Shown here in pieces: positions 16,678 to 25,388 of a stretch of DNA of 41,484 nucleotides; position 1 is the first letter of the stretch; each line of letters opens with the position of its first letter. Where the stretch lies: contig JARUKZ010000039.1 of NCBI GenBank assembly GCA_029688955.1, positions 1 to 41,484 of the forward strand, read 5' to 3'. Source of the stretch: Chitinispirillales bacterium ANBcel5. GTDB lineage: Bacteria; Fibrobacterota; Chitinivibrionia; Chitinivibrionales; Chitinispirillaceae. The translations under genes were made by a program, and so were the position numbers. Under the pieces are notes generated by a model that was not told where the DNA came from, searched no databases, and saw only the letters and a program-made list of their open reading frames with translations.

Positions 16678-17133
16678 ATTTTTTTTTCTGATAGTTTGGA
16701 AAAAAGCTTTCAGTAATGCACTGCACTCATCTTTTAGTATTCCGGAGGTAATTGCGGGGAAATAGTTATAGGAGCGCTCAATCTCCTGCTGGTAGAAAAA
16801 GGTATCAACTGCACCGGCTCTTGGGTCAGGGGCGGCATAAACTATGGAATCGATCCTTGAATGTACGATCGCTCCAAGACACATAAGGCAGGGTTCAAGG
16901 GTGACATAAAGGGTGCAGCCATTGAGTCTCCAGGATGAGAGGTTTTGGGTTGCGGCACTAATTGCAACAATCTCAGCATGAGCAGTTACATCCCTCAATC
17001 CTTCCACCCGGTTGTAGCCCTTACCCATGACTACGCCGTTTTTTTCGATAACAGCGCCAACAGGAACCTCTCCTTCATCGAGGGCATTTAAGGCTTCCTG
17101 GTAGGCCATTTGCATAAAATAGTATTGATTCAT
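16675..17133 (-). CDS. tadA: tRNA-specific adenosine deaminase
   Basis: A 152-residue zinc deaminase that converts adenosine 34 to inosine in tRNA-Arg(ACG). The catalytic HAE motif is His52-Ala-Glu54 and the zinc site PCLMC has Cys82 and Cys85. The substrate-binding NRVEGLRDVTAHAE and DPRAGAVDTFF blocks are as in TadA. Length is normal. It starts 107 bp from the divergent ffh gene. Its stop codon overlaps the flagellin -35 box and ends in a run of nine A that leads into an open frame running on to 16532, which I regard as coincidental. Confidence 0.95.
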   Translation of the reverse strand: MNQYYFMQMAYQEALNALDEGEVPVGAVIEKNGVVMGKGYNRVEGLRDVTAHAEIVAISAATQNLSSWRLNGCTLYVTLEPCLMCLGAIVHSRIDSIVYAAPDPRAGAVDTFFYQQEIERSYNYFPAITSGILKDECSALLKAFFQTIRKKN

Positions 17134-17240
17134 AATCGAAATAAGTATAATACTTGTGTTCCCTTAGTTCCAAATTGTAATTTTAAAAGATTCCGGTAAT
17201 TGTTAAACCAATTGCCACAGCGAGTGAAAGCAATAAATTT

Positions 17241-18575
17241 ATGTTTGAAGAATTATCCAACAGATTTGATTCGATATTCAACCGGCTCAAGGGCCGCGGT
17301 AAGCTAACCGAGGAAAACGTCTCCGAGGCGGTGCGTGATGTTAAACGTGCACTGCTTGAAGCTGATGTGAACTATAAGGTGGTGAAAAAGTTCAGTGCTT
17401 CGGTGATGGAGAAGGCTGTTGGTACAGAAGTGCTTAAAAGTATTACTCCGGGGCAGCAGTTTGTTAAACTGGTAAAAGATGAGCTTACAGCTCTTATGGG
17501 TGGAACAACCCGGGCAGTGAAGTTTCATACCAACAGGATGAATGTGGTGGTGCTTGCAGGGTTGCAGGGTTCGGGTAAAACGACCGCCTGCTCCAAATTA
17601 GCACTTCATTTCAGAAAACAGGGACACAGGCCTTTACTGGTTGCCTGTGATACCTACAGAGCTGCAGCGATAGATCAGCTTGAAACCCTTGGTAAGTCAT
17701 TGGGAATTCCTGTTTTCTCTAACCGCCAGGAAAAGCCTGTTCAGATTGCTTCGGATGCCTTAAAGCATGCAAAGCGTGAGGATCACTCTTTAGTAATTAT
17801 CGATACAGCCGGACGGCTTCATATAGATGAAGATATGATGTCTGAGCTTAAAAAGATCACCTCTTTAGCTAAGCCTGATGAAATTTTCTTTGTAGCAGAT
17901 GCCATGACTGGTCAGGATGCGGTCAATGTTGCTGCTCAGTTTCATAAAGAGATAAGTTTTACCGGCACTATTCTTACTAAAATGGATGGTGATGCAAGAG
18001 GTGGAGCGGCGCTCTCTATTTTAGATGTAACGGGGGTACCGGTCCAGTTTGTAGGGATAAGTGAAAAACCTGATGGACTTGAGCAGTTTCATCCCGAGAG
18101 GATGGCTTCAAGAATCCTTGGGATGGGTGATATCGTCTCTTTGGTAGAAAAGGCTGAGATCAATCTTGATGTCGAAAAGAGTAAAAAGCTTGAAAAAAAG
18201 ATTAGAAAAAATAATTTTACCCTTCAGGATTTTCTCGATCAGTTGCGTCAGATTAAAAAAATGGGCCCCTTAAATGAGCTTATGGCTATGATTCCGGGTA
18301 TGGGAAATCAGCTCAAAGATGTGCCTGTGGATGATAAAGCACTGGTTAAAGTTGAGGCAATTATTTGCTCTATGACTCTCTATGAGAGGCAAAAACCTCT
18401 TGTACTTGATGCCAGCAGAAAAAGAAGAATCGCTGCTGGAAGCGGTACAACTGTTCAGGATGTTAATAAGCTGCTCAAGCAGTTTGACACCATGAAAACA
18501 ATGATGAAAAGGATGAACAAAATTTCCGGTAAAAGAGGGCAAAATGCTGCTCTGAGGAATTTGTCACCATTTTGA
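17241..18575 (+). CDS. ffh: Signal recognition particle protein Ffh (SRP54)
   Basis: A 444-residue GTPase that binds signal sequences and 4.5S RNA and delivers ribosomes to FtsY at the membrane. The N domain (about 1-85) leads to the G domain with P-loop GLQGSGKTT, DTYRAAAIDQL, DTAGRL, TKMDGDARGG and the GxxEKPDGLEQFHPERMASRILGMGD region (written in parts: GISEKPDGLEQF and RILGMGD). The methionine-rich M domain ends the protein (MTLYERQKP, SRKRRIAAGSG, and a tail rich in Met). It heads the classic ffh-rpsP-rimM-trmD-rplS cluster. No strong ribosome site precedes the ATG. Confidence 0.97.
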   Translation: MFEELSNRFDSIFNRLKGRGKLTEENVSEAVRDVKRALLEADVNYKVVKKFSASVMEKAVGTEVLKSITPGQQFVKLVKDELTALMGGTTRAVKFHTNRMNVVVLAGLQGSGKTTACSKLALHFRKQGHRPLLVACDTYRAAAIDQLETLGKSLGIPVFSNRQEKPVQIASDALKHAKREDHSLVIIDTAGRLHIDEDMMSELKKITSLAKPDEIFFVADAMTGQDAVNVAAQFHKEISFTGTILTKMDGDARGGAALSILDVTGVPVQFVGISEKPDGLEQFHPERMASRILGMGDIVSLVEKAEINLDVEKSKKLEKKIRKNNFTLQDFLDQLRQIKKMGPLNELMAMIPGMGNQLKDVPVDDKALVKVEAIICSMTLYERQKPLVLDASRKRRIAAGSGTTVQDVNKLLKQFDTMKTMMKRMNKISGKRGQNAALRNLSPF

Positions 18576-18624
18576 TTTAAATAAACATAAACTATAAATT
18601 TCAACTTAGTGCAAGGAGAGTATC

Positions 18625-18975
18625 TTGCCGGTAAAAATTCGTTTGGCCCGCGTGGGCAGGAAAAAGGTTGCAAAGTATCGTGTCGTTGCCGCTGATAGTC
18701 GTATGAGACGCGATGGACGGTTTTTGGAAACTATTGGATCATACGATCCAACAATTCATCCAAAGGCTTTTGAATTTAAAACTGAACGGGTTGCTTACTG
18801 GCTCAAGCAGGGTGCAGAGCCTTCCGAAACTGTTGCAAATCTTCTTAAACAGGATCGGTTTTACGAAAAAATGGAAGGACTTGAAAAAGGCCTTTCTCCC
18901 GATGAGCTTAATATTGAACGCAAACCTGAACGCAAGCGTAAAGCTAAGCCTCAGAAGGAAAAAAGCGATTCCTGA
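18625..18975 (+). CDS. rpsP: 30S ribosomal protein S16, TTG start
   Basis: A 116-residue S16 with the standard N-terminus PVKIRLARVGRKKVAKYRVVAAD, then RRDGRFLETIGSYDP and ERVAYWLKQGAEPSETV. The start codon is TTG, fixed by alignment with the family and by aaggag 8 bases upstream. The C-terminal extension after about residue 85 is charged and lysine-rich. It lies 49 bp after ffh and 26 bp before rimM. The KH-domain gene often found between rpsP and rimM is absent. Confidence 0.97.
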   Translation: MPVKIRLARVGRKKVAKYRVVAADSRMRRDGRFLETIGSYDPTIHPKAFEFKTERVAYWLKQGAEPSETVANLLKQDRFYEKMEGLEKGLSPDELNIERKPERKRKAKPQKEKSDS

Positions 18976-19001
18976 AGCATATAGCCTGAAAAAAGGAACC
19001 T

Positions 19002-19526
19002 ATGTTGCAGGATGAATGTGTCATCATTGCCAAGGTCGGGCGGGCTGTAGGGCTAAAAGGGTACTGCATGGTTGAACCAACCGGTACTACCTTTTTTCAT
19101 CTGGAGCCACCCTTTGAAGTATTCGTTGGTTGGAAGCAAAGCAGTGCCCGACCAATGGTGATCGAGGAGATAAGGGAACGACCCAAAGGCAAAATGTGCC
19201 GCTTTGAAGGCATTGAAGATCGTACAGCAGTTGAACAACTGACCAACAAATGGATCTATCTGAGTAGTAGTCAGTTACCGAAGCTTGAAGCTGGGGATTA
19301 TTATCACTTCGAGCTGGAAGGACTTAACGTTGTCTCTGATTCTTCAGCAGAAACTGTTGGAAAGGTTCTTGAAGTCGTTAACCTTCCTTCAATGGATGCC
19401 CTTGAGGTTAGATTAGTTGATGGGTGCACAGTGCTTGTTCCTTATAACGAACAGGCGATACGTTCTGTTGATACCAACGCCTCACAAGTTGTGGTAAGGT
19501 GGGCTTTTATTGAAGAGCTTTTGTAG
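19002..19526 (+). CDS. rimM: Ribosome maturation factor RimM
   Basis: A 174-residue RimM, which binds S19 and helps assemble the 30S head. The N-terminal beta-barrel starts IIAKVGRAVGLKGYCMVEPTG, corresponding to the conserved G(R)-x-x-G-x-x-G-x-(V/I) pattern. The PRC-barrel part is at about 95-174 with YYHFELEGLNVV and the conserved ending LVPYNEQAIRSVD. The ribosome site aaagga lies before the ATG. It sits between rpsP and trmD, the usual order. Confidence 0.95.
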   Translation: MLQDECVIIAKVGRAVGLKGYCMVEPTGTTFFHLEPPFEVFVGWKQSSARPMVIEEIRERPKGKMCRFEGIEDRTAVEQLTNKWIYLSSSQLPKLEAGDYYHFELEGLNVVSDSSAETVGKVLEVVNLPSMDALEVRLVDGCTVLVPYNEQAIRSVDTNASQVVVRWAFIEELL

Positions 19527-19588
19527 GGACCCAAAAAACAGTACGTTGGTTTCGATCTAATCAGTGCAAACAAAATGGAATTATTGAG

Positions 19589-20302
19589 ATGTTCTTTGAT
19601 ATTTTGACGCTATTTCCGGCTATGTTTGAGGGAGTGTTTTGTGACAGCATCATTAAACGGGCTGTCGATAAGGGATTTATTTCCATAGATATCCATAATA
19701 TTCGTGATTACTCCCATGATGAAAAACATCACACAGTGGATGATTATCCTTATGGTGGTGATGCCGGAATGCTTATGCGGCCAGAACCACTTGCAGATGC
19801 TATAAAAGATAGCAAAGAGCGACTTAAAGGGCACAACCCCACGGTAGTGTATATGAGTCCTGCAGGTGAGCCGCTTAATCAAAGTGTCGTCAATAGTTTT
19901 TTATCCGATAAGGCACTTATTCTTCTGTGTGGAAGGTATAAAGGTATCGATCAGCGTATTATAGATCACTACGTTGATAGAGAGATATCTATTGGTGATT
20001 ATGTTCTCTCTGGAGGTGAAATTCCTGCAATGGTACTTCTGGACTCCATAACCAGGCTGATTCCGGGAGTATTGGGAAACAGAGAGAGTGCTGAGGCTGA
20101 TTCATTCTACTCTGGAATGCTTAGCTATCCTCAGTACACCAGACCGGAGATATTTGAACAGATGAGTGTTCCGGATGTGTTGCTCAGTGGACATCATGCA
20201 AAAATCAAGCAATGGCAGGAAATGATGGCTCAAAAAATAACGCAGCATAGAAGGCCGGATCTTTTAAAAGAAAAAGAAAACAAACATAACAATTCGATAT
20301 AA
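19589..20302 (+). CDS. trmD: tRNA (guanine-37-N1)-methyltransferase
   Basis: A 237-residue SPOUT methyltransferase that makes m1G37 next to the anticodon and prevents frameshifting. The knot region reads LCGRYKGIDQRIID and ISIGDYVLSGGEIPAMVLLDS, with RLIPGVLGN following. The N-terminal half has FDILTLFP and YPYGGDAGMLMRPEP. The C-terminal helical domain ends in the LSGHHAKIKQWQ block. All diagnostic motifs are intact and length is normal. Confidence 0.97.
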   Translation: MFFDILTLFPAMFEGVFCDSIIKRAVDKGFISIDIHNIRDYSHDEKHHTVDDYPYGGDAGMLMRPEPLADAIKDSKERLKGHNPTVVYMSPAGEPLNQSVVNSFLSDKALILLCGRYKGIDQRIIDHYVDREISIGDYVLSGGEIPAMVLLDSITRLIPGVLGNRESAEADSFYSGMLSYPQYTRPEIFEQMSVPDVLLSGHHAKIKQWQEMMAQKITQHRRPDLLKEKENKHNNSI

Positions 20303-20323
20303 ATCCAATTACGGAGGTGCCCG

Positions 20324-20671
20324 GTGCAGGACATTATCAAGGCTGTAGAGAAGAAACAGCTAACAGATCGAAATCTGGACTACAGTCCGGGGGATACAAT
20401 CAATGTTTCCTTTAAAATCAGAGAAGGTGATAAGGAACGTCTTCAGCAGTTTCAGGGTGTGGTTATCCAGACCAACGGGACAGGAGTTGGTTCCACTGTG
20501 ACAGTGAGGAAAGTATCATCTGCTGGTGTATATGTGGAAAAAGTATTTCCCGCCCACTCACCATTGATTGCAGATGTCAAGTTGGTGAAGCGGGGGCTTG
20601 TACGAAGAGCAAAACTCTATTACCTGCGGGGACGTACCGGAAAGGCTACTCGTATTAAAGAGAAAAAATAA
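20324..20671 (+). CDS. rplS: 50S ribosomal protein L19, GTG start
   Basis: A 115-residue L19. Motifs are SPGDTINVSFKIREGDKERLQQFQG-type (readable as PGDTINVSFKIREGDKERLQ), GVVIQTNGTGVGSTVTVRKVS, GVYVEKVFPAHSPLIADVKL and the ending AKLYYLRGRTGKATRIKE. The start codon is GTG, with ggaggt 6 bases upstream. It is the last gene of the cluster and is followed at 34 bp by a strong terminator. Confidence 0.97.
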   Translation: MQDIIKAVEKKQLTDRNLDYSPGDTINVSFKIREGDKERLQQFQGVVIQTNGTGVGSTVTVRKVSSAGVYVEKVFPAHSPLIADVKLVKRGLVRRAKLYYLRGRTGKATRIKEKK

Positions 20672-20704
20672 TCTTCTCAAAAACGGTTTAAAGGGTTATA
20701 ATGA

Positions 20705-20734
20705 GGATGGGTCTTTTTAGATCCATCCTTTTTC
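20705..20734 (+). terminator. Rho-independent terminator of the ffh-rplS cluster
   Basis: A 9-bp stem with one mismatch (ggatgggtc at 20705-20713, gatccatcc at 20720-20728), loop ttttta, followed by a T run. It separates the translation cluster from the cyclic-nucleotide-binding genes, which therefore need their own promoter within about 25 bp or read-through. Confidence 0.92.
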
Positions 20735-20756
20735 ATTTTAACAAGCGTCCCGATTT

Positions 20757-21731
20757 ATGGCAGAAACTGGAAATCGTTTTACGCAAAATGTCCGGTATTT
20801 GAAAAAAGGCGATATTCTGTTTGAAGAAAACTCTGATGGACGTGAGCTGTATATAATTCAGCAGGGTAAAGTGGGGGTTTATAAAAATTCACCACACGGA
20901 AGAATTGAGCTTGCCACCATTGAAAAAAATGGGGTTGTGGGGGAGATGTCATTACTGGATGATCAACCTCGATCTGCAACGGTCATTGCAGGTGAAGATT
21001 CAAGTGTCGTTGTTATAAACAAGGCCATCTTTAATCAAACACTACAACAGATTCCTTCCTGGTTAAGCAGTATCATTAAAATTGTCATCAGCCGCCTGAG
21101 AGAAACTAACAGCAGAATTGGTGAATCTATGCTCCAGCATAAAGAGCATGGGTTTGTATCATTGTTACTACTGCTTTCAAAAGTAATTCAGAGTGATAAA
21201 AACGGGGCCTTGACACTTGATTACAAATATTTACTTACTGAGTCAAATCATGTAAGCCGCCTGAGTGCAAAAGAAGTAAATTTCTCGCTCAGCCAGCTTG
21301 AAAACAGAAAAATCATACGTATAGAGGAGCCTCAGGGAAAGGGGAAAATGATCGTTATCGATGATCCCCAGGTACTTAAGCTGTATTGTGAATATCTGGA
21401 ACTGAAAAGGGATAATAGAAATTTTTTAGAGGCTGATATTTCACAGGAATCGGTAGCTTTATTCAGTAATATTGCCTATCTGGCACAGAAATCAGGGATC
21501 GAAACAGAAAACGGTACCACTTTAAGCAAAGCGGTGTTAATAAATGATTTACGTGATGAAGGTTTGGAAAAAATCGAAGCGCATGAAAAAAACTTGCAGG
21601 AACTCGATAAAATAGGGCTTATAGAGACCCTTCCTGATGATCAGGACAGTATAATTCTATTTAAAAAAGAGAATCTTATCAGGATCAAAAAAATTAATGA
21701 ATGGTTGCCTCAGTTTAAATTGGAGATGTAG
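20757..21731 (+). CDS. Cyclic-nucleotide-binding domain protein, first of a tandem pair
   Basis: A 324-residue Crp/Fnr-superfamily protein. Residues about 12-125 are a cNMP-binding beta-roll: YLKKGDILFEENSDGRELYIIQQGKVGVY, then the phosphate-binding cassette VVGEMSLLDDQPRSATV. The canonical G-E-(L/M)-(A/S)-L-x(n)-P-R-(S/T)-A-T is intact, so cAMP or another cyclic nucleotide could bind. The rest (about 130-324) is helical, with a segment like a winged helix (RLSAKEVNFSLSQLENRKIIRIEEP). It ends where the next, related gene begins, with no gap. The ATG lacks a clear ribosome site. A local diguanylate cyclase makes a c-di-GMP link conceivable but unproven. Confidence 0.85.
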   Translation: MAETGNRFTQNVRYLKKGDILFEENSDGRELYIIQQGKVGVYKNSPHGRIELATIEKNGVVGEMSLLDDQPRSATVIAGEDSSVVVINKAIFNQTLQQIPSWLSSIIKIVISRLRETNSRIGESMLQHKEHGFVSLLLLLSKVIQSDKNGALTLDYKYLLTESNHVSRLSAKEVNFSLSQLENRKIIRIEEPQGKGKMIVIDDPQVLKLYCEYLELKRDNRNFLEADISQESVALFSNIAYLAQKSGIETENGTTLSKAVLINDLRDEGLEKIEAHEKNLQELDKIGLIETLPDDQDSIILFKKENLIRIKKINEWLPQFKLEM

Positions 21732-22736
21732 GTGCAGAACTCTAAAAAAACGGGTGCAGCTAAGGGAGTACTTAATCGGGATGAACGTTTCTACAAACGT
21801 GGAACTCTCATATTCATTGAAGGTGAACGCTCAAGGGAGATGTTTGTTATACGCTCCGGTAAGGTACGGGTTATAAGGCAGGAAGGAGAACATGTTATTG
21901 AGCTTGCCACCCTTGGAGCGGGAAGTCTATTGGGTGAACTCTCTCTTTTGGATGATAAGCCAAGAAGCGCCACTGCTCAGGTTACCGAAGATACTATGGC
22001 AATGGTCATAGATCACAAAACTTTTGAAAGTACTGTCTCTGCTGCTCCAAAATGGCTGGAATGCGTTTTAAAGGTTATTGTTACCAGGCTGAGAAGTGCA
22101 CTGGAGAAAAAGGACCAGGAAAGAGCCTTTGATTCAATCTCCGGGGTTATCAGAGTACTGCTTATTCTAAGTCAAACAGAACCGGTAGTAATTGATAACA
22201 CTACATCAGTTCCTCTTTCCAGGCTTAAGGATACGGTTAACTCAGTTATGGGGATAGGGGGACTTGAAGTTGAAAAAGTGTTACATCACTTGATTGTAAA
22301 ACAAATGGTTGTTATCAGAAAGAATAAAGCAAACAGGGAATTTGTGCTCATAAAAGATCCCGCCGTCCTTTCCCTTTATATGAATTTCCTAAGAGTAAGG
22401 CAGGATGAGGGTAGATTAATGGGAGAATCGTTTTCTGATGGTGCCTTTGAGCTCGTAAGTAAGCTACTGTCAATAGGGCTTGAATATACAGGAAAAAATG
22501 GATCTAAAACTGTTGAAATCACCGGTAAAGAAATGGAAATGTCATTACAGGGACAAAATGAATCCACCCAAAACACATCATTTAGAGAGCTTTTGGATTC
22601 CAAACTTATCAGAGTAGGTAAAAAAAAGGCGGGAGACCGCACTATCCACCTATACAACTATAATTTGAGTCTGTTAAAAAATGTATATTTACTGAAAAAC
22701 TGGCTACCTGTTTTCAGAGAAAATTTATGCATTTAA
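21732..22736 (+). CDS. Cyclic-nucleotide-binding domain protein, second of a tandem pair
   Basis: A 334-residue paralogue of the preceding protein with the same layout. The cNMP domain has FYKRGTLIFIEGERSREMFVI, GKVRVIRQ and the cassette LLGELSLLDDKPRSATAQV. A helical and winged-helix-like region follows (SVPLSRLKDTVNSVMGI, LEVEKVLHHLIVKQMVVI). The start is GTG immediately after the previous TAG, with ggagatgta as ribosome site, so translation is coupled. Its 3' end overlaps the start of the SpoU methyltransferase gene by 10 bp. The pair may act as a heterodimer; this is inference from position. Confidence 0.85.
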   Translation: MQNSKKTGAAKGVLNRDERFYKRGTLIFIEGERSREMFVIRSGKVRVIRQEGEHVIELATLGAGSLLGELSLLDDKPRSATAQVTEDTMAMVIDHKTFESTVSAAPKWLECVLKVIVTRLRSALEKKDQERAFDSISGVIRVLLILSQTEPVVIDNTTSVPLSRLKDTVNSVMGIGGLEVEKVLHHLIVKQMVVIRKNKANREFVLIKDPAVLSLYMNFLRVRQDEGRLMGESFSDGAFELVSKLLSIGLEYTGKNGSKTVEITGKEMEMSLQGQNESTQNTSFRELLDSKLIRVGKKKAGDRTIHLYNYNLSLLKNVYLLKNWLPVFRENLCI

Positions 22737-23509
22737 AAGCACTGAACTGGTATAAAAACCTATCACAATCCCGCCACAGACGCTCAGAATCCTTGTTTTT
22801 GGTTGAAGGTAAAAGAGCTGTTGAGCAGATACTTGCACTAAAGGCCGATTTTGTAGTAGAGATTTTGATTTCAAAGGATCACTACCCAGAACACTTTAAT
22901 AACTATACAGTTCGCCGGATTGAACATGTACAGATGAAAAAAATCTGTACTGCCAGCACACCACAGGGTGTAGCTGCGGTGGTGAGGATACCTCAAGACA
23001 CCTACTCCTGCCTGCTACCTCAGCAGATCGGAACCCGAATTCTGCTTCTTGAGCATGTTCAGGATCCAGGAAATGTGGGTACACTGATAAGAACTGCAGC
23101 TGCACTGGGATATGACGGATGTTTGCTCAGTGATAAGTGTGCTGATCCTTTTTCTCCTAAATCGATTCAGTCAACCGCAGGCTCTGTGCTCTCTGTTTGG
23201 ATCAGAAGAAGTGATCGGTACATGGAGATGCTTACAGAGCTAAAAGAAAAGCACTTTACGCTTGTAGCTGCAGGTCTCGGCGGAACAGAGGTGATTGATT
23301 TTTCAAACTTTACCAAACATGTGATTGCTCTTGGAAGTGAAGGCTCCGGGCTCAGCAGTGATCTGCTGACACTTTGTGATTCGGTTTTCAGAATACCGAT
23401 GGTTCAAGGGGCTGCAGAGTCTCTTAATGTAGGAGCAAGTGGAGCTATCTGTATGTTTATGGGTGCACAGGGGCTGATGCTTCAGAAAAATGATCTGAAG
23501 CAAGAGTGA
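22727..23509 (+). CDS. TrmH/SpoU-family rRNA or tRNA 2'-O-methyltransferase
   Basis: A 260-residue SPOUT methyltransferase. The N-terminal substrate-binding domain (about 1-95) has HRRSESLFLVEGKRAVEQIL and STPQGVAAVV. The catalytic knot has motif 1 LLEHVQDPGNVGTLIRTAAALG, split here as LLEHVQDPGNVG and TLIRTAAALG, motif 2 IALGSEGSGLS and motif 3 IPMVQGAAESLNVGASGAI. This layout fits RlmB/TsnR-like 23S rRNA ribose methyltransferases more than TrmL. It overlaps the upstream gene by 10 bp and its 3' end overlaps the convergent diguanylate cyclase gene by 53 bp. The target nucleotide is unknown. Confidence 0.9.
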   Translation: MHLKALNWYKNLSQSRHRRSESLFLVEGKRAVEQILALKADFVVEILISKDHYPEHFNNYTVRRIEHVQMKKICTASTPQGVAAVVRIPQDTYSCLLPQQIGTRILLLEHVQDPGNVGTLIRTAAALGYDGCLLSDKCADPFSPKSIQSTAGSVLSVWIRRSDRYMEMLTELKEKHFTLVAAGLGGTEVIDFSNFTKHVIALGSEGSGLSSDLLTLCDSVFRIPMVQGAAESLNVGASGAICMFMGAQGLMLQKNDLKQE

Positions 23510-24602
23510 TTTTGGCTTTCCCGTTTTTTTTGGAAATATACATTGCACTGTCGGCCCTTTTTACCAACAACTCTTCATCCTCTCCGGGTTTTGCAGCTGC
23601 GATTCCGATCGAAAGGCTTGTGTTGCCAAACCTGAACGCGCCGAACTGGTGTTGTATTCTCAGTGCTACCACACGGGCCTGCTCTACAGTTGTGTCGGGC
23701 AGAATTATCACAAACTCATCACCTCCATACCTGTAGGCCGTATCTATATCTCTGCGAATACATACCTCAATTACTTTTCCCAGCGAGCGCAACACCTGAT
23801 CACCCATCTGGTGCCCCTCGGAATCATTAAGTTCCTTAAAATGGTCAATATCGACCATTATTAACGATAGTTTTCTCTGCGGTGCTCGTTTAAGGCGCTT
23901 TAGTTCACGTTTTATCTGATCATGGAAATGGCGTACATTATACAGATTCGTTAAGTTATCGGTGATAGCAAGTTTCTTAAGCAGTACATTTTTCTCAATA
24001 AGCTCTGCCTCAAGTTTCTTTCGTGCAGTAATATCTTTTGCGGTTGCAACCATGCCTATGATTTTAGTACTCTCGTTTCTCATAACAGAAAGACTCATAA
24101 CCACCGATATCGTTTTATCGTTTTTGGTCTTCATCTGCAATTCTTTATTCTCAACTCTTCCTTCACTGATAACTTTATTGAGCATTGTTGATACTTTTTG
24201 GCTGCCACTTAAAAGTGTTTTGAATGGCTTTCCTACAATTTCTTCCTGTGAGTAGCCTAAGTGAAATTGTGCTCCGTTTGCAAATTTTAAAATATAGCCG
24301 TCGCAGTCAAGAGAGAAAATGATATCGGAAGAATCCTGAAGAATACTTTCAAAGTAATTGGAGATGCGTTTGTAACGATTTACCAGCTTTTCGTGTTTTA
24401 CACTCTTTTGCTGTTCTTCTCGTAACTTTTTGGTGAAATACAGGGTTAAAGAGATGTTAAATATGGTCCAGAGTGATAGCACGGTGATGAAAATACTGTT
24501 AAAATCATGCATAAAAGCGGCTGTAAGCACAAAGCTCAACTGCAGTAGCAATATGATAAGTATCGGTAGTTTAAGCGATTTTAACGAGTGAAAGAGTTGC
24601 AC
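23457..24602 (-). CDS. Membrane PAS-GGDEF diguanylate cyclase
   Basis: A cyclic-di-GMP synthase of about 381 residues. Two hydrophobic segments near the N-terminus (LPILIILLLQLSFVLTAAFM and IFITVLSLWTIFNISLTLYF) anchor it in the membrane. A PAS domain follows, with the pattern LDCDGYILKFANGAQFHLGY and a PAC-type ending MVATAKDITARKKLEAELIE. The GGDEF domain has the intact active site YRYGGDEFVIILPD and, five residues before it, RDID, which fits the RxxD inhibitory site. I prefer the GTG at 24602 since agga lies before it; a TTG at 24620 would add six residues. Its last 18 codons lie over the end of the convergent methyltransferase gene. It may control the flagellin-dependent motility seen nearby, but that is inference. 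Confidence 0.92.
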   Translation of the reverse strand: MQLFHSLKSLKLPILIILLLQLSFVLTAAFMHDFNSIFITVLSLWTIFNISLTLYFTKKLREEQQKSVKHEKLVNRYKRISNYFESILQDSSDIIFSLDCDGYILKFANGAQFHLGYSQEEIVGKPFKTLLSGSQKVSTMLNKVISEGRVENKELQMKTKNDKTISVVMSLSVMRNESTKIIGMVATAKDITARKKLEAELIEKNVLLKKLAITDNLTNLYNVRHFHDQIKRELKRLKRAPQRKLSLIMVDIDHFKELNDSEGHQMGDQVLRSLGKVIEVCIRRDIDTAYRYGGDEFVIILPDTTVEQARVVALRIQHQFGAFRFGNTSLSIGIAAAKPGEDEELLVKRADSAMYISKKNGKAKITLASDHFSEASAPVHP

Positions 24603-24647
24603 ATCTCTGTTCCTGAACAATAAAAAATGAGCTATCAGATTTATAAT

Positions 24648-25208
24648 CTATGCATGGGCACCATGGGATTCATTCTTGCGAACAGCCATGGAAACAATTG
24701 TTATGGACCAACCATTTATTACAAGTTCTAAGCCTACCAGGGTTCCAAGTAGCCAAAAGTTAACAACTGGCCACTGAGTAAAAATAAATATCCCCAGGCC
24801 AATAGACAATACACCACCTAAAGCTACATGTTTCCACTTTATACCTTTTTCAACCACCGAAACCGAAACTTTGTAAATACCTTCGATTATAAACAGTGCA
24901 CCCAAAAACAAAGAAACTATTGCTACACCAGCCTGGGGCCAGGTGAGGAGTAAAATACCGGTTACCGCACTCAAAACTGCGATTGAGATTTTGGGTACAA
25001 AGCTCTTTTCTTTTTTTATTCCTAAAGCAGAGTATCCATCCATTATGCCCCGAATTAAAAGAACCGCTCCAAGCACAAGCAACATAATCCAGGTAGCAAC
25101 ACCCGCCAGGATAATTACAATTAGACCGAGTGCTATTTGCCCCACACCTATGATTTCAGAGCTGCTTTGATATTGCATCGATCTTCTGTACGCTCCATAT
25201 TCAGCCAT
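24648..25208 (-). CDS. HdeD-like DUF308 membrane protein
   Basis: A 186-residue integral membrane protein of the HdeD/DUF308 family. Six hydrophobic segments are visible in three pairs, starting IIGVGQIALGLIVIILAG, ISIAVLSAVTGILLLTWPQAG and VALGGVLSIGLGIFIFTQWP. Each repeat has a glycine-rich helix, and the family WP motifs are present (TWPQAG, TQWP). HdeD is linked to acid resistance in E. coli; its mechanism is unclear. The ribosome site aaggagatc precedes the ATG. It lies 46 bp upstream of the diguanylate cyclase on the same strand. Confidence 0.88.
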   Translation of the reverse strand: MAEYGAYRRSMQYQSSSEIIGVGQIALGLIVIILAGVATWIMLLVLGAVLLIRGIMDGYSALGIKKEKSFVPKISIAVLSAVTGILLLTWPQAGVAIVSLFLGALFIIEGIYKVSVSVVEKGIKWKHVALGGVLSIGLGIFIFTQWPVVNFWLLGTLVGLELVINGWSITIVSMAVRKNESHGAHA

Positions 25209-25348
25209 AAAAGATCTCCTTACTGATAAGCTCGGTTTATAATAAATTCGTAAAAAGGCGCTATAAAAGTGAAGGCTATTTTATTTTTATAAGCGATATT
25301 TTTGTGCAGTCTGTGTAAAGTGTTTATTTTCGGTGTTTTATGGTGATA

Positions 25349-25388
25349 CTAAAAAAGTAACATCAACTCCATTAGGATGGAGTTGATG
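25349..25388 (-). terminator. Rho-independent terminator of the epimerase gene
   Basis: A perfect 12-bp stem (catcaactccat at 25361-25372, atggagttgatg at 25377-25388) with a 4-base loop. On the minus strand it is followed by ttac and six T. The stem overlaps the last codons and the stop of the epimerase gene. Confidence 0.88.

Noticed and set aside
16532..16726. 64-residue minus frame between tadA and flagellin
   Set aside because: Its only ATG is inside tadA, it has no ribosome site, and it spans the sigma-28 promoter and leader. A frameshift extension of tadA at its A-run is possible but has no support from the family length.
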